From: Nocardioides sp. S5
GTDB lineage: Bacteria; Actinomycetota; Actinomycetes; Propionibacteriales; Nocardioidaceae
Direction: 5' to 3'
DNA length: 64,000 nucleotides
NCBI RefSeq assembly: GCF_017310035.1
Contig: NZ_CP022296.1
Location: 2,294,001 to 2,358,000 of the forward strand
The first letter of the stretch is position 1; every line of letters starts with the position of its first letter. The notes beneath the pieces are model-generated. The model was not told the DNA's origin and ran no database searches. It was given only the letters and a program-made list of their open reading frames with translations. The position numbers were made by a program, and so were the translations under genes. Below, piece by piece: positions 39,251 through 46,723 of this stretch.

Positions 39251-40621
39251 ATGTCCGCACCGCCCACCGACGTCGTCGACAGGCTCCAACGACTCGCGGC
39301 GGGTGCGCCCGGCGGAGGTGTCGACCCCGACCGTCTGTGGACGCGCGGGCGACGCCGGCAGCGTGTGCGGGCCGGCGCTGTCGCGGCCGTGCTCGTGGTC
39401 GTCGGTCTCATCGGGGCCACGACGACCCCGCTGCTGGTGGAGCGCGCTCAGCAGGTCGAGCCTGCGCGCACCGACGAACGAATGGTGCTCCCGGACGTGC
39501 TCCGGCAGCCGGGAGGCTGGGAGCCGGCCTTCCCAGGCAACCCGGGACGACTCTCGGCGGTGGGCAGCGGGGTCAGGGAAGGACTCTGGGGGTCCCGCAA
39601 CGGCTGGTGGGGGGTCTCGGCGTCGACGGGGGAGTCGCGCTTCCTCGAGCTGCCCGGCGCAGCGGACGTGTTCGACGTCCCGGCGCTCTCGGCGGACGGG
39701 TGGCGGCTGGCGTACTGGGTGACCGGGGAGGTGCCCGGGGATCCCCTGACAATGGGTGGACCGTCCGACGAGGACGCGGCTCCGGCGGTCGGTGTGGCGG
39801 TGCTTGACCTGCGCATCGGCTCCCGGGACGTGTGGACCGTCGAGTCGGACCACGGGCTGGCGACGAGCGGCCTGGCCTGGGCGGGCGACGTGCTGTGGTG
39901 GACGGCAGGGCCCATCTCGCCCGCCGGCGAAACCGGGGTGAGAGCGTCGGGCGTCGTCGCCCGCACCTGGGACGTGTCGACGGGCGAGCGCGACGACTCC
40001 CCGAGCGGCGCGCAGGGGGTGAGCGGGAACTCGACGGGCGACGCGCCCGGGGGCTTCGTCGAGCAGCGTGGCGCGCGACGGGTCGTCCTGGTGTCGGGGA
40101 AGGACTCGAGGACGCGTCGCCTGCAGCTCCCGGCAGGCACTCCCGCGTCGGCCGGAGTCATGGACCTCGCCGTCAGCACCGACGGGAAGCGACTGGCGAC
40201 GCTGCTCCAACCCGTCTACGGAACGTTCGACGATGCCCAGCTGTCCCTGCTCGTCGGTCCGATCGGAGGCGGTGTGATCCCGCTGGCGCCGGTGGATGGG
40301 ATCGACGCCCAGAGCGTCGCGGGGTGGCGGTCGTCGAGCAAGGTCGTCCTGGCCTCTCTCGCCGACGTGGAGGAGGGCCGTCCGCGGCGAGCGCTGCGCG
40401 CCTCGACGGTCGACGTCACGACGGGCGAGCGCACCGACCTTCTGGAGTTCTCCGGCAACACCCCGCAGGTCGCAGCCGAGGCGTGGGCAGCCGAGGTCGT
40501 GCCCGCCCCCGACGCACCGTTCGCGCCCGACCCTCGCGTGGTGGGGCTGGCGCTCCTCGTCGGCTCGTTCGTGGCGTGGCGTCTTGTCGTACGGGTCAGG
40601 AGGCGACGTGGCGACGCCTGA
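39251..40621 (+). CDS. membrane-anchored beta-propeller-like protein, partner of ECF sigma
   Basis: A 456-residue protein: an N-terminal cytoplasmic stretch of about 38 residues (MSAPPTDVVDRLQRLAAG...RTRGRRRQR), a transmembrane span (about 40-58, AGAVAAVLVVVGLIGATTT), a large outer domain with propeller-type repeats (LSADGWRLAYWV, VAVLDLRIGSRDVWTV, STDGKRLATLL), and a second span near the end (~431-447). It overlaps the ECF sigma gene by 14 nt. Topology fits a membrane-bound sigma regulator, but no zinc-finger anti-sigma motif is seen. A similar protein/sigma pair occurs at 50418-52003. Confidence 0.75.
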   Translation: MSAPPTDVVDRLQRLAAGAPGGGVDPDRLWTRGRRRQRVRAGAVAAVLVVVGLIGATTTPLLVERAQQVEPARTDERMVLPDVLRQPGGWEPAFPGNPGRLSAVGSGVREGLWGSRNGWWGVSASTGESRFLELPGAADVFDVPALSADGWRLAYWVTGEVPGDPLTMGGPSDEDAAPAVGVAVLDLRIGSRDVWTVESDHGLATSGLAWAGDVLWWTAGPISPAGETGVRASGVVARTWDVSTGERDDSPSGAQGVSGNSTGDAPGGFVEQRGARRVVLVSGKDSRTRRLQLPAGTPASAGVMDLAVSTDGKRLATLLQPVYGTFDDAQLSLLVGPIGGGVIPLAPVDGIDAQSVAGWRSSSKVVLASLADVEEGRPRRALRASTVDVTTGERTDLLEFSGNTPQVAAEAWAAEVVPAPDAPFAPDPRVVGLALLVGSFVAWRLVVRVRRRRGDA

Positions 40622-41108
40622 GGGCTTCAGCGAGTTCGTCCTCGCCCGACAGGCGGCGCTGCTGCGGACGGCGTACCTCCTGACCGGGCACGCCCAGGAC
40701 GCCGAGGACCTCGTGCAGGTGGCGCTGGTCAAGGTCGTCCCTCAGTGGCGGCGGATCAGCGACAACCCGGAGCCCTACGTCCGCCGGGTGATGGTCAACG
40801 AGAACATCTCGCGCTGGCGCCGCAGGCGCTGGCGCGAGCACACCACCGACGAGCTGCCCGAGGTGTTGGCGCAGGACCCGGACCACGCCGAGCTGCTGGC
40901 CGTACGCGATGCGCTGGCCGCCCTCGCGCCCCGCCAGCGGGCCGTGCTGGTGCTGCGCTACTACGAGGGGCTCTCCGAGGCGGAGATCGCCTCGGCGCTC
41001 GGGATCGCGCCGGGGACGGTGAAGTCGCAGGCCCGCGACGGGATCGCACGGTTGAGGCAGGCGCTGCCCGCGGGCGACGACGCCGAGGCGCTGGGCGTAC
41101 GTCGGTAG
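40608..41108 (+). CDS. ECF sigma factor, SigE family
   Basis: A 166-residue sigma-70 family ECF factor. Region 2 is FVLARQAALLRTAYLLTGHAQDAEDLVQVALVKV and region 4 is PRQRAVLVLRYYEGLSEAEIASALGIAPGTVKSQARDGIARL (helix-turn-helix). This layout, with FxxFVxARxxALLRTAYLLTG at the start, is that of the actinobacterial 'SigE family' group. GTG 40608 has AGGAGG 4-5 nt upstream and overlaps the membrane protein gene, so the two are coupled. Confidence 0.9.
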   Translation: MATPEGFSEFVLARQAALLRTAYLLTGHAQDAEDLVQVALVKVVPQWRRISDNPEPYVRRVMVNENISRWRRRRWREHTTDELPEVLAQDPDHAELLAVRDALAALAPRQRAVLVLRYYEGLSEAEIASALGIAPGTVKSQARDGIARLRQALPAGDDAEALGVRR

Positions 41109-41111
41109 CCT
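41106..41111 (+). promoter_or_regulatory. -10 box (TAGCCT), predicted leaderless
   Basis: TAGCCT overlaps the ECF sigma stop codon; 6 nt later is GTG 41118. Confidence 0.45.
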
Positions 41112-41117
41112 GACGCC

Positions 41118-41762
41118 GTGAGCGACCCCGACACCTCGTACGACGTGCCGCCGCCCGCGACAGAGGTGGTCACGTCCGGTCCGAGCCGCCTGCCGCTCGT
41201 GCTCGCCAGCGTCGCCGCCGCCCTGGTGATGGGCGCGGCCCTCGCCGCACCCCTCGTCGACCGGGCGATCCGCGGGGACGAGGCGGACCAGCGGGCGATG
41301 GACCTCAGCGCGGTCGAGACCTTCGTCATCGACGACCGCGCCCACACCAGCGGCGACGTGACCTACTCCCAGACGCCTCCGGCCGGGGGAGCCCACGCCC
41401 CCATCTGGCTGGCGTGCGGCGTCTACGACGAGCCGGTGCGTGACGAGAACGCCGTCCACGACCTCGAGCACGGCACGGTCTGGATCACCCACGACCCGGA
41501 GCTGCCGCAGTCCGACCTCGACGCGCTCGCCGCACAGCTTCCCGACAACGGCATCATGTCGCCGCACGAGGACCTGCCGTCCGCGGTGGTCGTCACGGTC
41601 TGGGAGGCCCAGCTCGCGCTCGACGGCGCCGACGACGAGCGGCTCGGGCTCTTCCTCGAGGAGTACGGCGACGGGCACACCGCGCCGGAGTTCGGTGCGA
41701 GCTGCCAGGGCGGTACGCCCGACCCGCAGGGGGCGCTGCCCGGCCAGGGTGCCAACGCCTGA
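41118..41762 (+). CDS. DUF3105 membrane-anchored protein
   Basis: A 214-residue protein with one N-terminal transmembrane span (about 25-46, LPLVLASVAAALVMGAALAAPLV) and an extracytoplasmic DUF3105 domain: TPPAGGAHAPIWLACGVYDEPV, NAVHDLEHGTVWITHDPE, and VTVWEAQLALD. The conserved His residues and the Cys suggest metal or redox chemistry, but no function is known. Actinobacterial members often neighbour DUF305/copper genes; none is here. Confidence 0.87.
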   Translation: MSDPDTSYDVPPPATEVVTSGPSRLPLVLASVAAALVMGAALAAPLVDRAIRGDEADQRAMDLSAVETFVIDDRAHTSGDVTYSQTPPAGGAHAPIWLACGVYDEPVRDENAVHDLEHGTVWITHDPELPQSDLDALAAQLPDNGIMSPHEDLPSAVVVTVWEAQLALDGADDERLGLFLEEYGDGHTAPEFGASCQGGTPDPQGALPGQGANA

Positions 41763-41777
41763 TCCCCAGCCCTCGGT

Positions 41778-41821
41778 GGTCGAGTAGGTCGCGAGCGCCA
41801 GCGAGCGGGCGTGTCGAGACC
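41778..41821 (-). repeat. REP-like unit, inverted copy
   Basis: GGTCGAGTAGG...GTCGAGACC: the reverse complement begins GGTCTCGACACG and ends CTACTCGACC, matching the unit at 11058-11100. With the split copy to its right it forms a head-to-head pair like an intergenic mosaic element. Confidence 0.65.
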
Positions 41822-41849
41822 GATCTTCGGTAGCTGGGTCTCGATACAG

Positions 41850-42040
41850 GGAGGATGGGTTACCCGGTCGGGGTCTGACCTATCTCGATACTGGCGCTGC
41901 TTGGTGTGGCTGCCTTGAAGTGCGACGTGTCGGCCCCGGCAGGGCTTGTCTGTTCTGGTGGCCAGGCCGGGCGGGCGTGACCTCATAGGACCCTGAAGAA
42001 GTTCCCGTCGCTGTACTGTCCGCCCGACCTGGAAGGTCAT
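41850..42040 (+). ncRNA. candidate IS110 bridge RNA
   Basis: Two enclosing stems can be drawn by hand. The first pairs 41867-41875 with 41932-41940 (9 bp, two G-U) and encloses TCTCGATAC (41883-41891), identical to the left target flank, and GCGACG (41922-41927), complementary to the right target CGTCGC (43170-43175). The second pairs 41962-41974 with 42020-42032 (12 of 13) and encloses CATAGGACC (41984-41992), identical to the element's right end (43162-43170), and TCCC (42003-42006), complementary to GGGA at the left end. Target-loop-then-donor-loop order matches the published IS621 RNA. Exact ends are not determined. Confidence 0.75.
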
Positions 42041-42055
42041 CTTTCACACGATGGT

Positions 42056-42062
42056 GAAGGAG
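42056..42062 (+). promoter_or_regulatory. ribosome binding site of the IS110 transposase
   Basis: GAAGGAG, 11 nt before ATG 42074. A small hairpin (GACCT/AGGTC, 42026-42038) precedes it at the end of the bridge RNA region. Confidence 0.5.
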
Positions 42063-42073
42063 ACATTTCCAGC

Positions 42074-43156
42074 ATGAGTGATGTGTCTGTTGAAGAACAA
42101 GTTCTTGATGGGGCCGGCGTGGTGGTGGGTGTTGACACCCACCAACTGGTCCATGTCGCGGCCGTGATCGACGCTCGTTTCGGCCGGCTGGCAGATCGTG
42201 AGTTCCCCGCGACCAGGGCTGGCTTTGGCGAACTGGTGTCGTGGGCCGCGACCTACGGTCCGGTCCTCGCGGTCGGAGTGGAGTCGACCGGTTCCTACGG
42301 TGCGGGGCTGACCCGCCACCTGCTCACTCACGGGGCGGGTGCGTTCGAGGTGTTCGAGGTCAACCGGCCGGAAAGGGCCACCCGGGTCAGACACGGCAAG
42401 TCCGACCCGCTCGACGCCTACTCGGCAGCCGAGCAGGTCCTGGCCGGGCGCGCGAGCGGTCGGCCGAAGGTCAAGACCGGGATCGTGGAGGCGATCCGCG
42501 TGATCAAGGTCCCCCGCGATGCGGCGGTCAAGAACCGCACCGCCGCGTACAGCCAGCTGCGTGACCTGATCACCGCTGCATCCGGGCGCCTTCACGACGA
42601 CCTGATCGGGCTGAGCGGGAAGAAGCGGGTAGCCAAAGTCCTGGCCATGCGCCCCGACCCGAGCCGGGTCGCTGATCCCGACCACGCGGTGCGCCATGCA
42701 CTACGAGCGCTGGCGCGACGCATCGCCTACCTCGACGGCGAGATCGCTGAGGCCGACAAGCACCTGGCGACCCTCGTGCAACAGGCCTGCCCGTCCTTGC
42801 TTGCCATGGCCCAGGTCGGAGTCCAGACCGCCGCCCAGTTGGCGATCAGCACTGGCGAGAACATCGACCGGATGCGGTCCGAAGCCAGCTTCGCCAAGCT
42901 CGTCGGGGTTGCTCCGCTTCCCGCCTCTTCCGGCAAGACCCGCCGCCACCGACTCAATCCCGGGGGCGACCGCCAAGCCAACTCCGCGCTCTACATGATC
43001 ACCGTCGGACGGATGGGCCGCCACGAGGAAACCCGCGCCTACGTCGAGCGACGGCGCGCCGAAGGACTATCCACCCCCGAGATCATCCGCTGCCTCAAAC
43101 GCCACCTCGCCCGCAGCGTCTACAGAGCCCTCCGAACAGACCTCATGACCACTTGA
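42074..43156 (+). CDS. IS110-family transposase (DEDD/RuvC-like plus Tnp-20 domain)
   Basis: A 360-residue bridge-RNA-guided recombinase. The RuvC-like DEDD residues are Asp21 (VGVDTH), Glu70 (GVESTG), Asp111 and Asp114 (GKSDPLD). The C-terminal transposase-20 domain has VGVAPLPASSGKTRRHR with the candidate catalytic serine Ser285 or Ser286, then NSALYMITVGRMG. Length is typical for the family. No frameshift or stop is present. Slightly lower third-position G/C than the neighbours fits an acquired element. Confidence 0.93.
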   Translation: MSDVSVEEQVLDGAGVVVGVDTHQLVHVAAVIDARFGRLADREFPATRAGFGELVSWAATYGPVLAVGVESTGSYGAGLTRHLLTHGAGAFEVFEVNRPERATRVRHGKSDPLDAYSAAEQVLAGRASGRPKVKTGIVEAIRVIKVPRDAAVKNRTAAYSQLRDLITAASGRLHDDLIGLSGKKRVAKVLAMRPDPSRVADPDHAVRHALRALARRIAYLDGEIAEADKHLATLVQQACPSLLAMAQVGVQTAAQLAISTGENIDRMRSEASFAKLVGVAPLPASSGKTRRHRLNPGGDRQANSALYMITVGRMGRHEETRAYVERRRAEGLSTPEIIRCLKRHLARSVYRALRTDLMTT

Positions 43157-43261
43157 CGCGGCATAGGACCGTCGCCTCGCTCGTACCTCGCTCGGCAACT
43201 CGACCAGCGAAGGAGAAGACTCGGAAGCTCGACCGGGGGACGCCGCTGCACGGCGATGTCC

Positions 43262-43267
43262 TAGCGT
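43262..43267 (+). promoter_or_regulatory. -10 box (TAGCGT)
   Basis: TAGCGT with 7 nt to ATG 43275; it overlaps an earlier in-frame GTG at 43266, which is therefore an unlikely start. Confidence 0.45.
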
Positions 43268-43274
43268 GGCCCGC

Positions 43275-43580
43275 ATGCTCGTCGCCTTCTCCATCTCACC
43301 CGTCGCCCAGGACCCCAGCGGGTCGGTCACCGAGGCGGTCGCCGCCGCCGTACGCGTCGTTCGCGAGTCGGGCCTGCCCCACGAGACCAACGCGATGTTC
43401 ACCACCATCGAGGGGGAGTGGGACGAGGTGATGGCCGTGGTCAAGCGGGCCGTCGACGTCGTCGCCGAGGTCTCCCCCCGCGTCGGCCTGGTGCTCAAGG
43501 CCGACATCCGCCCCGGCTACGACGGGCAGCTCACCGCCAAGGTCGAGCGGATCGAGGAGGTGCTGCGCGATGGAGAGTGA
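43275..43580 (+). CDS. MTH1187/YkoF-type thiamine-binding family protein
   Basis: A 101-residue ferredoxin-like protein: MLVAFSISPVAQDPSGSVTEAVAAAVRVVRESGLPHETNAMFTTIEGEW; its core FSIxP...S..V..AV..V...GL....N.M.T..EG is the MTH1187 family pattern. Related proteins bind thiamine or its precursors. It overlaps the YjbQ gene by 11 nt, and YjbQ proteins show thiamine-phosphate synthase activity, so a shared thiamine-related role is plausible. Confidence 0.83.
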   Translation: MLVAFSISPVAQDPSGSVTEAVAAAVRVVRESGLPHETNAMFTTIEGEWDEVMAVVKRAVDVVAEVSPRVGLVLKADIRPGYDGQLTAKVERIEEVLRDGE

Positions 43581-43974
43581 GGTCCGGACCTACCGCACCG
43601 GAGGTGACGAGGTGGTGCTCGACCTGACCCGCGACGCCGCGGACTTCGTGGCCGGTCGGGGCGACGGGCTGCTCCAGGTCTTCGTCCCGCACGCGACCGC
43701 GGGCATCGCGATCATCGAGACCGGGGCCGGCTCCGACGACGACCTGCTGTCCGCGCTGCAGGACCTGCTGCCGGCCGACGACCGCTGGCGTCACCGCCAC
43801 GGCTCGCCCGGCCACGGCCGCTCCCACGTGATGCCGGCGATCGTGCCGCCGCACTGCACCGTTCCGGTGCTCGACGGGGTGCTCGCCCTCGGCACGTGGC
43901 AGAGCATCTGCCTGGTCGACCTCAACGTCGACAACGCCGAGCGCGAGGTGCGCTGGTCGTTCCTGGAGGGGTGA
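43570..43974 (+). CDS. YjbQ/UPF0047 family protein
   Basis: A 134-residue protein with the UPF0047 signature: VFVPHATAGIAIIETG, HRHGSPGHGRSHVMPAIV and LGTWQSICLVDLN. The conserved His and Glu residues build a metal-like pocket in known structures; E. coli YjbQ has low thiamine-phosphate synthase activity. ATG 43570 lies inside the upstream gene, so the pair is translationally coupled. Confidence 0.9.
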   Translation: MESEVRTYRTGGDEVVLDLTRDAADFVAGRGDGLLQVFVPHATAGIAIIETGAGSDDDLLSALQDLLPADDRWRHRHGSPGHGRSHVMPAIVPPHCTVPVLDGVLALGTWQSICLVDLNVDNAEREVRWSFLEG

Positions 43975-44042
43975 CCGGCCCGCCCTATCCATTGTCGCGC
44001 GCCGATGGCGTCGGAGCCCAGGACGGTCGAACAGGCGTTCGA

Positions 44043-44048
44043 TAGAGT
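44043..44048 (+). promoter_or_regulatory. -10 box (TAGAGT), predicted leaderless
   Basis: TAGAGT, 6 nt (AAGGAC), ATG 44055. The spacer also contains AAGGA, so a short leader with a ribosome site is an alternative. Confidence 0.45.
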
Positions 44049-44054
44049 AAGGAC

Positions 44055-44471
44055 ATGTTCCCCGCTCCGCAGCCCCGCCAGCGGCCCACGCCGCCACCGG
44101 GCCACCGCGGGGTGGCCCCGCCGGGCTGGCCGCGGCAGGTGCGACCACCGGACGCTCCCGACTGGGAGGCGACCGCGGCGAGCTGGCTGCTCGACCTGTG
44201 CCCGCCGGACTACCGCCGCTTCCCGGGCCTGCGGCGCCACGTCGTCGTCCTGGCCCGCTTCGCGGTGCTCCACGTCGAGGCGCAGCAGCTCGCCACGAGT
44301 CGCGGGCTGAGCGAGATCCGCGGCGACCTCAAGGACGTGGCCGACGAGGCCGTCGTCCTCGCGGCCGTGCAGACCTTCCAGCTCGAGGACGCCCGGCTCC
44401 AGGGCGTACGCCGCGAGGTCGGCCTGGTCGAGGACGCGCTGCGCGGGCGTCGCTACCGGGCGCGGATGTGA
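44055..44471 (+). CDS. conserved actinobacterial hypothetical protein, 138 aa
   Basis: The first ~35 residues are Pro/Arg-rich and disordered; the rest is helical: ATAASWLLDLCPPDYRRFPGLRRHVVVLARFAVLHVEAQQ, then GDLKDVADEAVVLAAVQTFQLEDARLQGVRREVGLVEDAL. The CPPDYR and LRRHPVVLA-like motifs recur in Nocardioides and relatives as an unnamed family. No catalytic motif. It is the first gene before the triple-NUDIX gene but has its own promoter box. Confidence 0.75.
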   Translation: MFPAPQPRQRPTPPPGHRGVAPPGWPRQVRPPDAPDWEATAASWLLDLCPPDYRRFPGLRRHVVVLARFAVLHVEAQQLATSRGLSEIRGDLKDVADEAVVLAAVQTFQLEDARLQGVRREVGLVEDALRGRRYRARM

Positions 44472-44479
44472 GGGCTGGC

Positions 44480-44485
44480 TAGGGT
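44480..44485 (+). promoter_or_regulatory. -10 box (TAGGGT), predicted leaderless
   Basis: TAGGGT, 6 nt, ATG 44492. Confidence 0.5.
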
Positions 44486-44491
44486 CGCACG

Positions 44492-45772
44492 ATGCATCGC
44501 TTCGGGGCTGTCGCCGTCATCGACCCGCGCGGTCGCCTGTTGGTGCAGGAGCGGGGGGACGACGCGCTCCACGAGCCGGGCCGCTGGGGTTATCCCGGTG
44601 GTGACCTCGAGCCCGGCGAGGACTTCCGCGCCGCCACGGTTCGCGAGCTCCGGGAGGAGACCGGGCTGGTCGTCGCCCCGGAGCGCCTCGACTCCCTCGG
44701 CGTGCGGCGCTTCCGCAGCGAGGGGTGCGGCGGGGACGACGAGTTCGAGCTCTTCGCCGTCCGGATGGCGGTCGGCGACGACGACGTGGTGTGCGGCGAG
44801 GGACGGCAGATGGTGTTCGTCGACCCGCACGACCTCGCGGGACGTCCACTCCACCGCGCCCTCGAGCTCACGCTCGACGAGGTCCTGGCGTGGCGGGCGA
44901 CGGCGGTCCGCACCGACTTCGTCCAGGTGACCCTGGTCGACCCGCGCGGGCGCGTGCTGATGCAGGAGCGCGACGAGCACGCGCCGGTCTGGCCGGACAT
45001 GTGGTGCTTCCCTGGTGGCGGCCTCGAGGAGGGCGAGGAGCCCGTCGACGGTGCCGTCCGTGAGCTGGCGGAGGAGACGGGCGTGGTGCTCGCTCCCGAG
45101 GACCTGACCGACCTGGGTCGCTTCGAGCTGGTCACCGAGGACCGCGGCACCTTCTGGTTCCACGCCTTCGCCGCGCGTACGACGCTGAGCGACCGCGACG
45201 TGGAGTGCCACGAGGGTCGTCAGATGGTGTTCGTCGACCCTGATCCACTGCCGGACGTGGACCTCGTCCCGTCCACGGCCATGGTCGCGCCGGTGCTGGC
45301 CACCTGGGCCGAGGCGCACCCCTTCGTCCCGGCCGCGGAGCAGCACCGCTTCGCCGGCGTGATCCTGGTCGACCGGCGCGGCTGGATCCTGCTCCAGGAG
45401 CGTGACGAGCACCCGCGCATCGACCCGGAGAAGTGGGGCCTGGCCGGCGGTCATCTCGACCCGGGCGAGGACTTCGAGCCCGCCGCCTTCCGCGAGCTGG
45501 AGGAGGAGACCGGCGTACGCCTGGAGCCCGGCGCGCTCGAGCTCCTCGGCGAGTTCGTCGTCGACCACCGCGAGGCCTACGGCACCTGGGACCGGATGCA
45601 GGTCTTCGTCGCCGCGACCGACCTCACCGACGCCGACATCGACTGCCGCGAGGGACGCCAGATCGTCTTCGTCGACCCCGAGGTCGCGCGCGGGCTCGAC
45701 CTCACCTCCGCCGCCACCGACATCGTCCCGGCCTTCCTCGACAGCGCTCTCTACGCCACGATGGCGCCATGA
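44492..45772 (+). CDS. triple-NUDIX-domain protein
   Basis: A 426-residue protein built of three tandem NUDIX hydrolase domains of about 140 residues each. Each has a complete Nudix box (G-x5-E-x7-RE-U-x-EE-x-G-U): from Gly37 (GDLEPGEDF...RELREETGL), from Gly177 (GLEEGEEP...RELAEETGV) and from Gly320 (GHLDPGEDF...RELEEETGV). Each domain also ends with a repeated EGRQMVFVDP-type segment. NUDIX enzymes hydrolyse nucleoside diphosphates linked to another group; with all three boxes intact, all may be active. Its stop overlaps the next start (ATGA). Confidence 0.9.
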   Translation: MHRFGAVAVIDPRGRLLVQERGDDALHEPGRWGYPGGDLEPGEDFRAATVRELREETGLVVAPERLDSLGVRRFRSEGCGGDDEFELFAVRMAVGDDDVVCGEGRQMVFVDPHDLAGRPLHRALELTLDEVLAWRATAVRTDFVQVTLVDPRGRVLMQERDEHAPVWPDMWCFPGGGLEEGEEPVDGAVRELAEETGVVLAPEDLTDLGRFELVTEDRGTFWFHAFAARTTLSDRDVECHEGRQMVFVDPDPLPDVDLVPSTAMVAPVLATWAEAHPFVPAAEQHRFAGVILVDRRGWILLQERDEHPRIDPEKWGLAGGHLDPGEDFEPAAFRELEEETGVRLEPGALELLGEFVVDHREAYGTWDRMQVFVAATDLTDADIDCREGRQIVFVDPEVARGLDLTSAATDIVPAFLDSALYATMAP

Positions 45773-46707
45773 CCCCGCAACCGGTCCTCACCGTCCACCC
45801 CGTCCCGTCGATGGGTGCCGAGGACGTGGTCGTCGCACCCGACGGCACCGTCTGGACCGGCACCGAGGACGGAGCGATCTGGGCGCTCGCCCCCGCGACG
45901 GGCGCTGTGCGGCGCGTCGCGGACACCGGAGGACGCCCGCTGGGCCTCGAGCTCCTGGGCAACGACCACCTCCTCGTCTGCGACGCCGAGCGCGGCGTGC
46001 TCCGCGTCTCGCGGTCGACCGGAGAGGTGGAGCTGCTGCTCGACCGGGTCGACGGCAGGCCGATGAGGTTCTGCAACAACGCGGCCGTGGCGAGCGACGG
46101 CACCGTCTGGTTCAGCGACTCGTCCCTGCACTACGGCGTCGCGCAGTGGAAGGACGACTTCGTCCAGGACACCGCCACCGGCCGCCTCCTGCGGCTCGAC
46201 CCCGACGGCACCCTCACCGTGGTGCTCGAGGGCCTGCGGTTCGCCAACGGGGTTGCGCTGGCGGCCGACGAGTCCTTCGTCGCGGTCGCCGAGTGCCGCG
46301 GGCGCACCGTCGTACGCCTTTGGCTGACCGGCCCGCGCGCGGGGGAGCGCGACCACCTGGTCACCGACCTGCCCGGCTACCCCGACAACATCAGCCGCGG
46401 CAGCGACGGCCTCATCTGGGTGGCCGTGGCCAGCCCGGTCGACCCGCTCGTCGAGCGCCTCGGCTCGGCGCCGATGGTGCTGCGCAAGGCGGTCACGCGG
46501 ATCCCGGCGGCGCTCCAGCCGAAGCCGAAGCAGACGATCCGGGTCCAGGCCTACGACGACGACGGCCGCCTCGTGCACGACCTCGACCTCCGGCCACCCG
46601 CCAGCGGGCCCGGCTACCACATGGTCACGGGGGTGCGGGAGCACGACGGGAAGGTGTGGGTGGGGAGCCTGCACGAGCCGTCGGTGGCGGTCCTCGACCT
46701 GCCATGA
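45769..46707 (+). CDS. SMP-30/strictosidine-synthase-like beta-propeller protein
   Basis: A 312-residue propeller: repeated blades [55 protein letters not shown], and a central [21 protein letters not shown] followed by [20 protein letters not shown]. The pattern of Asn/Asp metal contacts (NGVAL, PDNI) is that of strictosidine synthase-like and gluconolactonase-like hydrolases. Substrate unknown. ATG 45769 is coupled to the triple-NUDIX gene. It may hydrolyse a lactone or ester made available by that partner; that is speculation. Confidence 0.85.
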   Translation: MTPQPVLTVHPVPSMGAEDVVVAPDGTVWTGTEDGAIWALAPATGAVRRVADTGGRPLGLELLGNDHLLVCDAERGVLRVSRSTGEVELLLDRVDGRPMRFCNNAAVASDGTVWFSDSSLHYGVAQWKDDFVQDTATGRLLRLDPDGTLTVVLEGLRFANGVALAADESFVAVAECRGRTVVRLWLTGPRAGERDHLVTDLPGYPDNISRGSDGLIWVAVASPVDPLVERLGSAPMVLRKAVTRIPAALQPKPKQTIRVQAYDDDGRLVHDLDLRPPASGPGYHMVTGVREHDGKVWVGSLHEPSVAVLDLP

Positions 46708-46709
46708 AA

Positions 46710-46715
46710 TAGACT
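46710..46715 (+). promoter_or_regulatory. -10 box (TAGACT) for dxs
   Basis: TAGACT with 8 nt to ATG 46724; only 16 nt separate dxs from the upstream stop, so the box lies just past it. Confidence 0.45.
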
Positions 46716-46723
46716 CAGGCCCC

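Larger units (their letters stand above)
41848..43169 (+). mobile_element. IS110-family insertion sequence (about 1,322 bp)
   Basis: Boundaries come from three facts: the split repeat unit, an AC dinucleotide at both junctions (41846-41847 and 43168-43169), and matches of both junction halves to guides in the element's left end. No terminal inverted repeats or target duplication beyond the AC core are seen, as expected for IS110. It holds one transposase gene and a 226-nt non-coding left end. Both catalytic regions of the transposase are intact, so it may be active. Confidence 0.8.
41837..43205 (+). repeat. REP-like unit split by the IS110 element
   Basis: The left 11 nt (41837-41847, GGTCTCGATAC) and the right part (43170-43205, CGTCGCCTCGCTCG...CTCGACC) join into one repeat unit if the IS element is removed. 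Confidence 0.6.

Noticed and set aside
41780..41846. Terminal inverted repeats of the IS element
   Set aside because: The inverted symmetry belongs to the flanking REP-like pair, not to the element ends; IS110 members normally lack such repeats.
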